A stretch of 46,912 nucleotides of DNA from an uncultured Lachnospiraceae bacterium. GTDB lineage: Bacteria; Bacillota; Clostridia; Lachnospirales; Lachnospiraceae. The notes below the pieces were generated by a model that did no database searches, had not been told where the DNA came from, and saw nothing but the letters and a program-made list of their open reading frames with translations. Within the stretch, counting starts at the first letter, position 1, and the number at the start of each line of letters is the position of its first letter. The DNA lies in NCBI GenBank assembly GCA_948470905.1, contig CAOKQK010000019.1, positions 1 to 46,912 on the forward strand. The letters run 5' to 3'. A program made the translations under genes and the position numbers. Positions 24,498 to 32,458 of this stretch are shown in pieces.

Positions 24498-26234
24498 ATG
24501 CTGGCGGACAGCAATAAGGTTTTTCACAGAAAGAAAATTCTGGTTGTTTTTTGTGTCTGCACCTGCATTTGCATACTTCTGTTCGGGCGTCTGGTCTATC
24601 TGATGGTGTGGCGCGCGGATCATTATTCCAGGCTTGCCACGGATCTGCATGAGAGGGAGCGCAGCATCAAGGCGGCAAGAGGCAGGATACTGGACAGGAC
24701 GGGTACGGTGCTTGCAGACAATAAGACCGTCTGTACCGTGTCTGTGATCCACAGCCAGATCGAGGACCCGGATGCCGTGATCAGGATGCTCACAAAGGAG
24801 CTGGAGCTGTCGGAGGAATATGTGCGGGGGCGTGTGGAAAAGTATACCTCCATAGAGCGCATCCGGAGCAATGTGGATAAGGCGGTGGGCGACAGGATCA
24901 GGGAGTACGACCTGGCGGGCGTCAAGGTGGATGAGGACTATAAGCGCTATTATCCCTACGGGGATCTGGCGAGCAAGGTTCTTGGCTTTACGGGAGGCGA
25001 CAATCAGGGGATCATCGGGCTGGAGGTCGTCTATGATACATATCTGGAGGGGAAGGCGGGGACCATCCTCACGGTGACAGATGCCAAGGGTATCGAGATA
25101 GAGTCTGCGGGGGAGCGCAGGATAGAGCCTGTAAGCGGGTTGGATCTGTGTATCAGCATGGATATGAACATACAGTCCTATGCTACACAGCTGGCCCTGC
25201 AGGCGTGTGCCTCAAAGGAGGCGGACGGGGTTTCTATCCTGGTGATGAATCCTCAGAACGGGGAGATATATGCCATGGTAAGCGTGCCGGAGTTTGATCT
25301 CAACGATCCCTATGCGCTGCCGGAAGGAACGGACGAGAATATTTCGGCGGAAGAGAAGCAGAATATACTCAACGGTATCTGGCGGAATGCCTGCATCAAC
25401 GATACCTATGAGCCGGGATCTACCTTCAAGATCATAACTGCGGCTGCGGGGCTGGAGACAGGGTCGGTGACGAAGGCAAGCACCTTCAGCTGCCCTGGTT
25501 ATATCGTGGTGGATGACAGGAAGATCCGCTGTGCCAGGGTTGGCGGGCATGGGTCCCAGGACTTCGTGCATGCGACCATGAATTCCTGCAACCCGGCTTT
25601 TATCACGCTGGGGCTGAGGATTGGACTGGACAATTATTATCAATGTTTTGAGAAGTTCGGACTGAAGACAAAGACGGGGATTGACCTGCCCGGCGAGGCG
25701 GGTACTATCATGCACAAAAAGGAGAATATGGGAAACGTGGAGCTTGCCACAGTATCCTTTGGGCAGTCTTTTCAGATCACTCCCATACAGCTTCTGACAA
25801 CGGTTTCTTCCATTATTAACGGCGGGAACCGCATTACACCCCATTTCGGCATGCAGACCATGGACAGCGAGGGCAATGTGGTTGACAGCTTTAACTATCC
25901 TGTGGCCACAGGGATCGTGTCGGAGGAGACCAGCGCAACCATGCGGGAAATCCTGGAGATGGTGGTATCGGAGGGCGGCGGGATCAACGGCAGGGTGGAG
26001 GGCTTCCGGGTGGGCGGCAAGACGGCCACAAGCCAGACACTTCCAAGGGGAAGCGGGAAATATATTTCCTCCTTTATCGGCTTTGCTCCGGCAGATGACC
26101 CGCAGGTGATCGCCATTGCCATCATCAACAATCCCAAAGGGACTTATTACGGCGGGTTGATAGCGGCGCCGGTGGTTCGGCAGCTTTTTGAAAATATCCT
26201 TCCGTATTTGGGAATAATGGGTTATAATCAATGA
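24498..26234 (+). CDS. spoVD: Class B penicillin-binding protein (SpoVD-like)
   Basis: A 578-residue class B PBP in the second position after ftsL, as SpoVD in Bacillus. It has one transmembrane helix (about 18-40), the pedestal motif ARGRILDRTGTVLADN and the transpeptidase motifs STFK and SCN. The third motif reads KTATS instead of KTGT. There is no obvious PASTA domain at the C-terminus. SpoVD makes spore cortex peptidoglycan with SpoVE; a role in sporulation is inferred from the pairing with the next FtsW-type gene. The ATG at 24498 follows GAGG by six bases; an upstream in-frame ATG at 24486 lies inside the inverted repeat. Confidence 0.82.
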   Translation: MLADSNKVFHRKKILVVFCVCTCICILLFGRLVYLMVWRADHYSRLATDLHERERSIKAARGRILDRTGTVLADNKTVCTVSVIHSQIEDPDAVIRMLTKELELSEEYVRGRVEKYTSIERIRSNVDKAVGDRIREYDLAGVKVDEDYKRYYPYGDLASKVLGFTGGDNQGIIGLEVVYDTYLEGKAGTILTVTDAKGIEIESAGERRIEPVSGLDLCISMDMNIQSYATQLALQACASKEADGVSILVMNPQNGEIYAMVSVPEFDLNDPYALPEGTDENISAEEKQNILNGIWRNACINDTYEPGSTFKIITAAAGLETGSVTKASTFSCPGYIVVDDRKIRCARVGGHGSQDFVHATMNSCNPAFITLGLRIGLDNYYQCFEKFGLKTKTGIDLPGEAGTIMHKKENMGNVELATVSFGQSFQITPIQLLTTVSSIINGGNRITPHFGMQTMDSEGNVVDSFNYPVATGIVSEETSATMREILEMVVSEGGGINGRVEGFRVGGKTATSQTLPRGSGKYISSFIGFAPADDPQVIAIAIINNPKGTYYGGLIAAPVVRQLFENILPYLGIMGYNQ

Positions 26235-26247
26235 AAGGAAAGAGTGT

Positions 26248-27204
26248 ATGGGCAAAGTGTATGTAATGGCAGTGTTGCTTTCCTTTTTTATAAGCGCGCT
26301 CCTGGGACCGGTGGTGATCCCCTTTCTGCGATGGCTGAAATGCGGCCAGACGGTGCGGGATGACGGGCCCAAGACGCATCTGAAGAAGTCGGGGACGCCT
26401 ACCATGGGCGGGATATTGATCCTGTTCAGTGTGGCGGTGACGACGCTGCTTTTTGTGGAGGATTATCCGAAGGCGGCACCGGTGCTTTTTCTGACGGTGG
26501 GATTTGGGCTGATAGGGCTTTTGGATGATTACATAAAGGTGGTGTGCAGGCGTTCCATGGGTCTGAGCCCCTGGCAGAAGCTTCTGGGGCAGCTTATAGT
26601 CACCGGCAGCTTTGCCTGGTTCATGACACAGTATACGGATGTGGGGCTTGCCATGAAGCTGCCCTTTACGGCGGACAGATACCTGGATTTCGGCATCTGG
26701 AATGTCCCGATATTGTTTTTTATCGTCCTGGGGACCACGAACGGGACGAATTTCACAGACGGGCTGGATGGGCTGGCGGGAAGCGTTACTCTGATGATCG
26801 CGGTTTTCTTTTCCGTGGTGGCAATCGGCACCTCGGCGGGGATAGAGCCCATCACCTGTGCGGTAGCCGGGGCGCTGGCGGGTTTTCTATTGTTTAATGT
26901 GTATCCGGCGGAGGTCTTTATGGGCGACACCGGCTCCCTGGCGCTGGGAGGCTTTGTAGCCGGATGCAGCTATATGCTGCAGATGCCGCTTTTCATCGCC
27001 ATTGTGGGCGTGGTCTACTTTGCGGAGGTGGTGTCCGTTATTTTACAGGTGGGTTACTTTAAGATAAGCGGCGGCAGGAGGCTTTTCAAGATGGCGCCGC
27101 TGCATCATCATTTTGAGCTGTGCGGTCTTTCGGAGACCAGGATCATGGCTTTGTTTACGATTATCACCGCACTGATGTGCCTGATCGCGCTGCAGGGGCT
27201 GTAG
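26248..27204 (+). CDS. mraY: Phospho-MurNAc-pentapeptide translocase MraY
   Basis: A 318-residue enzyme with about ten transmembrane helices. Family motifs are TPTMGGI, LLDDYIKV, GTTNGTNFTDGLDGL and, near the C-terminus, MAPLHHHFE with its triple histidine. It transfers phospho-MurNAc-pentapeptide to undecaprenyl phosphate, giving lipid I. It follows spoVD by 13 bp and shares its transcript. Confidence 0.96.
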   Translation: MGKVYVMAVLLSFFISALLGPVVIPFLRWLKCGQTVRDDGPKTHLKKSGTPTMGGILILFSVAVTTLLFVEDYPKAAPVLFLTVGFGLIGLLDDYIKVVCRRSMGLSPWQKLLGQLIVTGSFAWFMTQYTDVGLAMKLPFTADRYLDFGIWNVPILFFIVLGTTNGTNFTDGLDGLAGSVTLMIAVFFSVVAIGTSAGIEPITCAVAGALAGFLLFNVYPAEVFMGDTGSLALGGFVAGCSYMLQMPLFIAIVGVVYFAEVVSVILQVGYFKISGGRRLFKMAPLHHHFELCGLSETRIMALFTIITALMCLIALQGL

Positions 27205-27224
27205 GGCAGGGCGCAGCTGGGAAA

Positions 27225-27327
27225 AAAACAGCCTCGGAACGGATGCGCCCGGAAGGAATTTGCAGCTGCGTATTCGGCAGATGGAAATTTCTTCCCCACA
27301 AAGGGCGCAGAAGTGCAGAGGCGGAAC
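27225..27327 (+). promoter_or_regulatory. Structured leader motif, copy 4 (upstream of murD)
   Basis: GCCTC (27231-27235) pairs with GAGGC (27318-27322) and TGCGCCC (27244-27250) with GGGCGCA (27303-27309). Both stems change in compensated fashion relative to copy 1. The inner stem GGAAGGAATTT and AAATTTCTTCC is kept. It lies inside the dcw operon, 23 bp before murD, so it is an internal element rather than a transcript start. Confidence 0.65.
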
Positions 27328-27349
27328 TGGAATAGAAAGGAATTTGGAG

Positions 27350-28717
27350 ATGAAGACAGGAGAGAAGTGTCTTGTGATAGGGTCCGGCATCAGCGGGGTA
27401 GGAGCGGTGGGCCTTTTGGAGCATATGGGGGCGGAAGTGGTGCTGTATGACAGCAGCGACAGGCTGGATGCGGCTGCGGTCCGGGCAAAGCTTCCCACAG
27501 GCAGCGGCGCCCGTTGTGTGGCAGGCGTCCTGCCGGAGGAGATTTCTGAGTCGGTGGAGACGGTGGTTTTAAGCCCGGGTGTGCCTGTGGATATCCCGCT
27601 TGTGAATGAGCTGCGGGCGCGGGGCGCCAAAATCATAGGGGAGATTGAGCTGGGTTGTCAGGAGGAAAAGGGGCGTGTGGCGGCGATTACCGGAACTAAC
27701 GGCAAGACCACGACGACAACCTTGGTGGGGGATATCATGGGTGCCCACTTAGGGAAAGACAAGGTGTTCGTGGTTGGGAATATCGGGAAGCCCTATACCT
27801 CCGAGTGCCTGAAGACCGCTCCGGATACAGTGACGGTAGGGGAGATCAGCTCATTCCAGCTGGAGACCATCCGGGATTTCCATCCTCATGTGTCGGCGAT
27901 CCTGAACATCACGCCGGATCATCTGGACCGCCATCACACCATGGAGGCGTATGTGGCTGCCAAGGAAAATGTCACCCGGAACCAGTCGGGGGAGGATATC
28001 TGCGTGCTGAACTATGACAACAGCTATACCCGTGATTTCGGCGGCAGGTGTCCTGCAAGGGTGGTGTTTTTCTCCTCGTCGCAGGCGCTTGAAAACGGTT
28101 ATTACCTCAAAGGTGATAAAGTCGTTAAGGCTGAGAACGGGAAGGCATGGGAGCTGATGGATATTCACGCAGACATGAACCTGCTGGGAAGGTGCAATGT
28201 GGAGAACGTAATGGCGGCGATTGCCATTGCGGAGGGGATGGGCGTCCCCATGGATACCATCTTAAAGGTTATCAAAGATTTCCATGCGGTGGAGCATCGG
28301 ATAGAATTTGTGGCGAACAAGGGAGGAGTTGACTATTATAACGATTCCAAGGGGACCAATCCCGACGCGGCGATCCAGGGGATCAGGGCGATGAACAGGC
28401 CTACTGTGCTGATCGGAGGCGGATATGACAAGGGCAGTGAGTATGACGAATGGATTGACAGCTTTGAGGGCAGGGTCAAGTATCTTGTGCTCATAGGGCA
28501 GACCAGGGAGAAGATTGCCGAATGCGCCAAAAGGCATGGCTTTGACGAGAAAAGGATATATCTTGAGGATACCTATGAGGATTGTCTGAGACGCTGCAGT
28601 GAGCTGGCGGAGAGCGGGGACGCGGTGCTCCTGTCCCCTGCGTGCGCAAGCTGGGGCATGTTCCCCAATTACGAGATCCGTGGAGAACAGTTCAAGGAGT
28701 ATGTCCGCAGGCTGTGA
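27350..28717 (+). CDS. murD: UDP-MurNAc-L-alanine:D-glutamate ligase
   Basis: A 455-residue Mur ligase that adds D-glutamate to UDP-MurNAc-L-Ala. An N-terminal Rossmann segment (VIGSGISGVG), the ATP loop ITGTNGKTTTT near residue 117, the central NITPDHLDRH and the C-terminal YYNDSKGTNPDA with ACASWGMFPNY are characteristic. The start follows AAAGGAA and comes just after structured leader copy 4. No murE, murF or murG follows; those genes must lie elsewhere. Confidence 0.95.
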   Translation: MKTGEKCLVIGSGISGVGAVGLLEHMGAEVVLYDSSDRLDAAAVRAKLPTGSGARCVAGVLPEEISESVETVVLSPGVPVDIPLVNELRARGAKIIGEIELGCQEEKGRVAAITGTNGKTTTTTLVGDIMGAHLGKDKVFVVGNIGKPYTSECLKTAPDTVTVGEISSFQLETIRDFHPHVSAILNITPDHLDRHHTMEAYVAAKENVTRNQSGEDICVLNYDNSYTRDFGGRCPARVVFFSSSQALENGYYLKGDKVVKAENGKAWELMDIHADMNLLGRCNVENVMAAIAIAEGMGVPMDTILKVIKDFHAVEHRIEFVANKGGVDYYNDSKGTNPDAAIQGIRAMNRPTVLIGGGYDKGSEYDEWIDSFEGRVKYLVLIGQTREKIAECAKRHGFDEKRIYLEDTYEDCLRRCSELAESGDAVLLSPACASWGMFPNYEIRGEQFKEYVRRL

Positions 28718-28741
28718 ACCGTGCAGGCAGGTCTGCGGGCG

Positions 28742-28862
28742 ATGTGTCAGCGGAAGGCGAGGCGGCATGTCAGGAAAGGTAAGGCGACATGTCAGCGGAG
28801 GGCGAAACGGCGCCGGCATGTCAGGGAAGGCGAGGCGACATGTCAGCGGCAGAGGAGGCGGC
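28742..28862. repeat. Short imperfect tandem repeats between murD and ftsW
   Basis: Five units of about 22-29 bp, each starting with ATGTCAG or a close variant and continuing with a GGCGAGGCG-like stretch. Spacing is irregular, so it is not a CRISPR array. No ribosome binding site supports the Arg-rich frames that cross it. Confidence 0.65.
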
Positions 28863-28915
28863 TCCGGCGTAGCAGGGAAAGCGAGACAGTCTTTAGATGG
28901 GAATGAGGAGTGTTT

Positions 28916-30085
28916 ATGGCAAGACAAAGGGCAGAAAGACGAAAGAAAAAAACACAGGCAGAATATTTCTTTGACTACAGTCTTCTGCTTATTGTGCTGT
29001 TCCTTCTGGGATTCGGGCTGGTCATGATCTATTCCGCCAGCTCCTATACAGCGGCGCAGATGTTCAAGGGGGATGCCGCGCATTATCTGAAAAGGCAGCT
29101 GACCGCCGTGATCCTTGGGCTGGTAGCCATGATCATAGTGGCGAATGTCCCTTATCATTTTTGGGAGCGGTTCGCATTGTTCGCCTATATTGTGGCGGCT
29201 GGGCTGATCCCGCTGGTCAAGACTCCTCTGGGAGTGAAATCCCACGGGGCAACCCGGTGGATCGAGATACCCGGCACCGGGTTCAATATCCAGCCCGCGG
29301 AGGTGGCAAAGCTTTGCATGATATTGTTCCTGGCGGTGCTGGTGTGCAGGATGGGCAAGGGCATCCGCACGACAAAGGGCTTTATTCTGATGGTGCTGAT
29401 CCCCATGCCGATTGTGGCGGAGGTCTATATTCTGACAAAAAACTTAAGCTCGGCGATCATTATCCTGGGCATTTCGGTCCTGATGGTGTTCGTAGCCAGC
29501 CCGGACTACAAAAAGTTTGTGATCATGGGGCTTTTGGGGGTAGCGCTGGTGGCGCTGGTAATCTATCTGGTGGTTTCGGGCAGCGATATCTTTGCATTTC
29601 GAGGCAACCGTATCCGGTCCTGGCTTGACCCGGAGAGCGATCCCACGGATACCGGCTTCCAGACCCTGCAGGGGCTGTATGCCATAGGCAGCGGAGGCAT
29701 ATGGGGCAAGGGGCTGGGGCAGAGCATGCAGAAACTGAGCTTCCTTCCGGAGGCCCAGAACGACATGATCTTCTCCATTATCTGTGAGGAGCTTGGGCTT
29801 TTTGGCGCTGTGGCGATCATTGTAATGTTTGTCATGCTTCTGTGGCGGATGATGGTCATAGCCAACAACGCGCCGGATTTGTTCGGTGCAATGCTGGTGG
29901 TAGGCGTCATGGGACATATTGCAATACAGGCGATTTTAAATATTGCGGTCGTGACCAATTCCATACCAAACACAGGAATTTCGCTGCCCTTTATCAGTTA
30001 CGGGGGCTCGTCTGTCATATTCCTGCTGATCGAAATCGGGCTTGTCTTAAGCGTGGCGCGGCGCATCCAGCTAAAGGAGCTGTAG
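28916..30085 (+). CDS. ftsW: SEDS peptidoglycan polymerase (FtsW/SpoVE)
   Basis: A 389-residue SEDS-family glycosyltransferase with about ten transmembrane helices. It polymerises lipid II into glycan strands with a class B PBP partner. IYSASSY early on, IQPAEVAKL, EAQNDMIFSIICEELG (holding the essential Asp) and FISYGGSSV near the end are family motifs. The start follows GAGGAG. Position beside a SpoVD-like gene allows either FtsW (division) or SpoVE (spore cortex); sequence alone does not decide this. Confidence 0.9.
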   Translation: MARQRAERRKKKTQAEYFFDYSLLLIVLFLLGFGLVMIYSASSYTAAQMFKGDAAHYLKRQLTAVILGLVAMIIVANVPYHFWERFALFAYIVAAGLIPLVKTPLGVKSHGATRWIEIPGTGFNIQPAEVAKLCMILFLAVLVCRMGKGIRTTKGFILMVLIPMPIVAEVYILTKNLSSAIIILGISVLMVFVASPDYKKFVIMGLLGVALVALVIYLVVSGSDIFAFRGNRIRSWLDPESDPTDTGFQTLQGLYAIGSGGIWGKGLGQSMQKLSFLPEAQNDMIFSIICEELGLFGAVAIIVMFVMLLWRMMVIANNAPDLFGAMLVVGVMGHIAIQAILNIAVVTNSIPNTGISLPFISYGGSSVIFLLIEIGLVLSVARRIQLKEL

Positions 30086-30168
30086 GGCGTCATTTTGGTA
30101 CAAGGTACATATAGTCTTTTCCCGCATAGGATAGAATAGGTCTTTAGTCTGAAACCGGATGGTGCGAG

Positions 30169-31419
30169 ATGGATTCTATTCGTATTCAGGGCAGGATTGC
30201 CCTGCAGGGAAAGGTTCGTATACAAGGTTCTAAAAATGCCGCGCTGCCAATCCTGGCGGCGACGCTTTTGGTGGGGGAGTGTTCTTTTATAGAGAACTGT
30301 CCCAGGATTGCGGATGTCCATGCCATGATCAGCCTTTTGAGGAGCATGGGCTGTACGGTACATTGGCAGCAAAGGGGAGTCACGGTGGATTCTACGCAGG
30401 TGAGAAGGGGAGAGATGCCACAGGAGGCAGTGACGGGCATGCGTTCGTCCCTGTGTCTTTTGGGTGCGCTCATTGGGAGGTGCAGCGAGGTCGTGATGGA
30501 ATATCCCGGCGGCTGCGTCATCGGGGCGCGTCCCATAGACCTGCATTTGTCGGCACTTGAGCAGATGGGAGTGGAATTTACCGAAAAAGAGGGCAAGCTG
30601 AAGGCTGTGGCTGACAACCTTCACGGCGCGGATATCTGCCTTCCGATCCCCAGCGTGGGTGCGACGGAGAATGTGATCCTTGCCGGCGTCATGGCGGAGG
30701 GGGATACTGTCCTCAGAGGGGCTGCCCTGGAACCGGAGATTACGGCCCTTTGTCGTTATCTGCAGTCCTGCGGCGCGGATATCGATGGCGTAGGGACAGG
30801 GCGGCTGGTGATCCGTGGGGGCAGGACCCTGTATGGGACGGCGTTCAAAGTGCCCTCCGACAGGATCGTGGCAGGCACATACCTGTTTGGTTGCCTGGGC
30901 GCCGGCGGGAGCGTGCTCTTAGAGCGTGCGCCGGGGGAGGAGCTTGGCGCGGTGCTGGAGGCGGCTGGAGAGATGGGGGCGAAGGTATGTACCGCCAGGG
31001 AGGGCGTCTATGTACAGGCGCCTGACAGAGTGGGGCATATCCACATCCGGACGGAGCCTTATCCGGGCTTCCCCACGGATCTGCAGTCTGCGGCGCTGGC
31101 GGCTTCCGTCTGCTGCGACGGGGTCAGCGTCATAGAGGAGACTATATTTGAAAACCGTTTCCGCATTGTGGATGAGCTTAACAGCATGGGGGCGGACATC
31201 AGGCTGAAAGGTCCGCGGAGCGTGGAAATCTGCGGGGTTGAGAGACTTGTGGGCAGGCATATGGAGGCGAAGGAGCTGCGCGGCGGTGCGGCGCTTGTGA
31301 TCGCCGGGCTGATGGCGGAAGGTGAGAGCTGTGTCAGCGGCTGCTCTTATATATGCCGCGGATATGAAAATATCTGCAGGGATTTCAGAGAGTTAGGAGC
31401 GCGGGTGGTAAGTGTCTAG
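30169..31419 (+). CDS. murA: UDP-GlcNAc 1-carboxyvinyltransferase MurA
   Basis: A 416-residue enzyme of normal length that starts peptidoglycan precursor synthesis by adding enolpyruvate from PEP to UDP-GlcNAc. GSKNAALPI contains the conserved Lys22 and YPGGCVIGARPIDLH holds the catalytic Cys116, so fosfomycin sensitivity is expected at this residue. The C-terminal LRGGAALVIAGL carries the PEP-contacting Arg. It occupies the slot where many relatives carry murG. Its last codons overlap the start of ftsQ. Confidence 0.94.
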   Translation: MDSIRIQGRIALQGKVRIQGSKNAALPILAATLLVGECSFIENCPRIADVHAMISLLRSMGCTVHWQQRGVTVDSTQVRRGEMPQEAVTGMRSSLCLLGALIGRCSEVVMEYPGGCVIGARPIDLHLSALEQMGVEFTEKEGKLKAVADNLHGADICLPIPSVGATENVILAGVMAEGDTVLRGAALEPEITALCRYLQSCGADIDGVGTGRLVIRGGRTLYGTAFKVPSDRIVAGTYLFGCLGAGGSVLLERAPGEELGAVLEAAGEMGAKVCTAREGVYVQAPDRVGHIHIRTEPYPGFPTDLQSAALAASVCCDGVSVIEETIFENRFRIVDELNSMGADIRLKGPRSVEICGVERLVGRHMEAKELRGGAALVIAGLMAEGESCVSGCSYICRGYENICRDFRELGARVVSV

Positions 31420-32140
31420 GGGCAGAAGAACAGGATTCCTGGCAGGGATCATTGTCATAATATTGGCGTTATGCGGGGGAGCCTGCATTTACATTAAGAA
31501 TAAATATACTATCAAGACCGTCTATGTACAGGGAAATGTCCACTACACGGAGGATGAGATCAAGGCGCTTGTCATGGATGGGGCGCTGGGGGACAATTCT
31601 CTTTATCTATCCCTGAAATACCGGGACAGGGGGATAAAGGGAATCCCCTTTATCGACGTGCTGGACGTGGACATCCTTGCCCCTGACACGATCAAGATCA
31701 TGGTGTATGAAAAGACGCTGACAGGCTATCTGAAATATCTGGATTCCTACCTGTATTTTGACAAGGACGGGGAGGTGGTGGAAAGCTCCGGCATCAGGAC
31801 GGTGGGCGTGCCGCAGATCACGGGGCTGGAGTTTGACTATGTGGTGGTCGGGCAGAAGATCCCTGTGGACAACCCTGAGATCTTTGACAGCATCTTAAAT
31901 GTCACCATCCTGCTCAAGAAATACAGCCTCCAGGCGGATAAGATCCATTTCAGCAAAGCCGGGAGCGTTACCCTCTACTTTGGGGACGTGAAGGTATCGC
32001 TGGGAAATGAGCCCGCGAAAATAGAGGACAAGCTGGTGCTTTTGCCGGGGTTTCTGGAGACGCTTGAGGGGAAGCCGGGAACCCTGAGGATGGATAATTA
32101 TGACGGGGACAGCGGAAAGTATATTTTCAAGCCGGAGTAA
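31412..32140 (+). CDS. ftsQ: Division protein FtsQ/DivIB
   Basis: A 242-residue bitopic protein with a short basic N-terminus, one transmembrane helix (about 9-29), and an extracellular POTRA domain (KTVYVQGNVHYTEDEIKALV, about 33-105). The beta domain that binds FtsL/DivIC follows. The start is a GTG overlapping the murA stop, giving translational coupling. The family stabilises the divisome. Confidence 0.88.
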   Translation: MSRGRRTGFLAGIIVIILALCGGACIYIKNKYTIKTVYVQGNVHYTEDEIKALVMDGALGDNSLYLSLKYRDRGIKGIPFIDVLDVDILAPDTIKIMVYEKTLTGYLKYLDSYLYFDKDGEVVESSGIRTVGVPQITGLEFDYVVVGQKIPVDNPEIFDSILNVTILLKKYSLQADKIHFSKAGSVTLYFGDVKVSLGNEPAKIEDKLVLLPGFLETLEGKPGTLRMDNYDGDSGKYIFKPE

Positions 32141-32225
32141 ATAACTATGTAAGAAATGCATGCCAATGGAAAAATCCCATAGAAATTCTCCATGGAAATT
32201 TTTGGGTGTAAGATGCTTTCCCGGG

Positions 32226-32269
32226 TTGAAATGATGCCCGCCCTGTGATATAATGCAGATGTCACAGGG
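32226..32269 (+). promoter_or_regulatory. Consensus-like promoter with -10 inside an inverted repeat
   Basis: TTGAAA (32226-32231), a 17-bp spacer and TATAAT (32249-32254). CCCTGTGA (32241-32248) and TCACAGGG (32262-32269) flank the -10, so a dimeric repressor could cover it. What it drives is unclear: there is only a 30-codon frame (32277-32369) before the next promoter. Confidence 0.55.
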
Positions 32270-32406
32270 CAGACATATGATATTGGCTCAGTATGCGGGG
32301 GTGGGAACTTTGGCATCGTCACTGTTTTTTATGGTGAGAGTATTGCGGCAGGGGAATCTGTGGCTGTAACTAACACTACTGCTATATAATAATGCACAAA
32401 TAATGA

Positions 32407-32435
32407 TTGACAATATTATATTGTAGTAGTATAAT
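32407..32435 (+). promoter_or_regulatory. Perfect consensus promoter with BlaI-like half-site
   Basis: TTGACA (32407-32412), exactly 17 bp, TATAAT (32430-32435). The spacer contains TGTAGTA, one half of the classical BlaI/MecI operator, next to a degenerate second half (TATTATAT). A very strong promoter under such a site suggests tight repression by a BlaI-type protein. Confidence 0.7.
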
Positions 32436-32458
32436 GAGAGTGTTTGAAGGAGGTGTCC

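Noticed and set aside
28742-28862. Possible CRISPR array
   Set aside because: Units are only 22-29 bp, imperfect, irregularly spaced and without distinct spacers, and no cas genes are near.
28721-28906. Arg-rich 61-codon frame between murD and ftsW
   Set aside because: It merely translates the short DNA repeats; no ribosome binding site and no resemblance to a known protein.
30100-30140. Sporulation-type promoter before murA (GCATA-N3-TA)
   Set aside because: The -10 resembles a sigma-K element, but no matching -35 at suitable spacing was found, and chance occurrence is likely.
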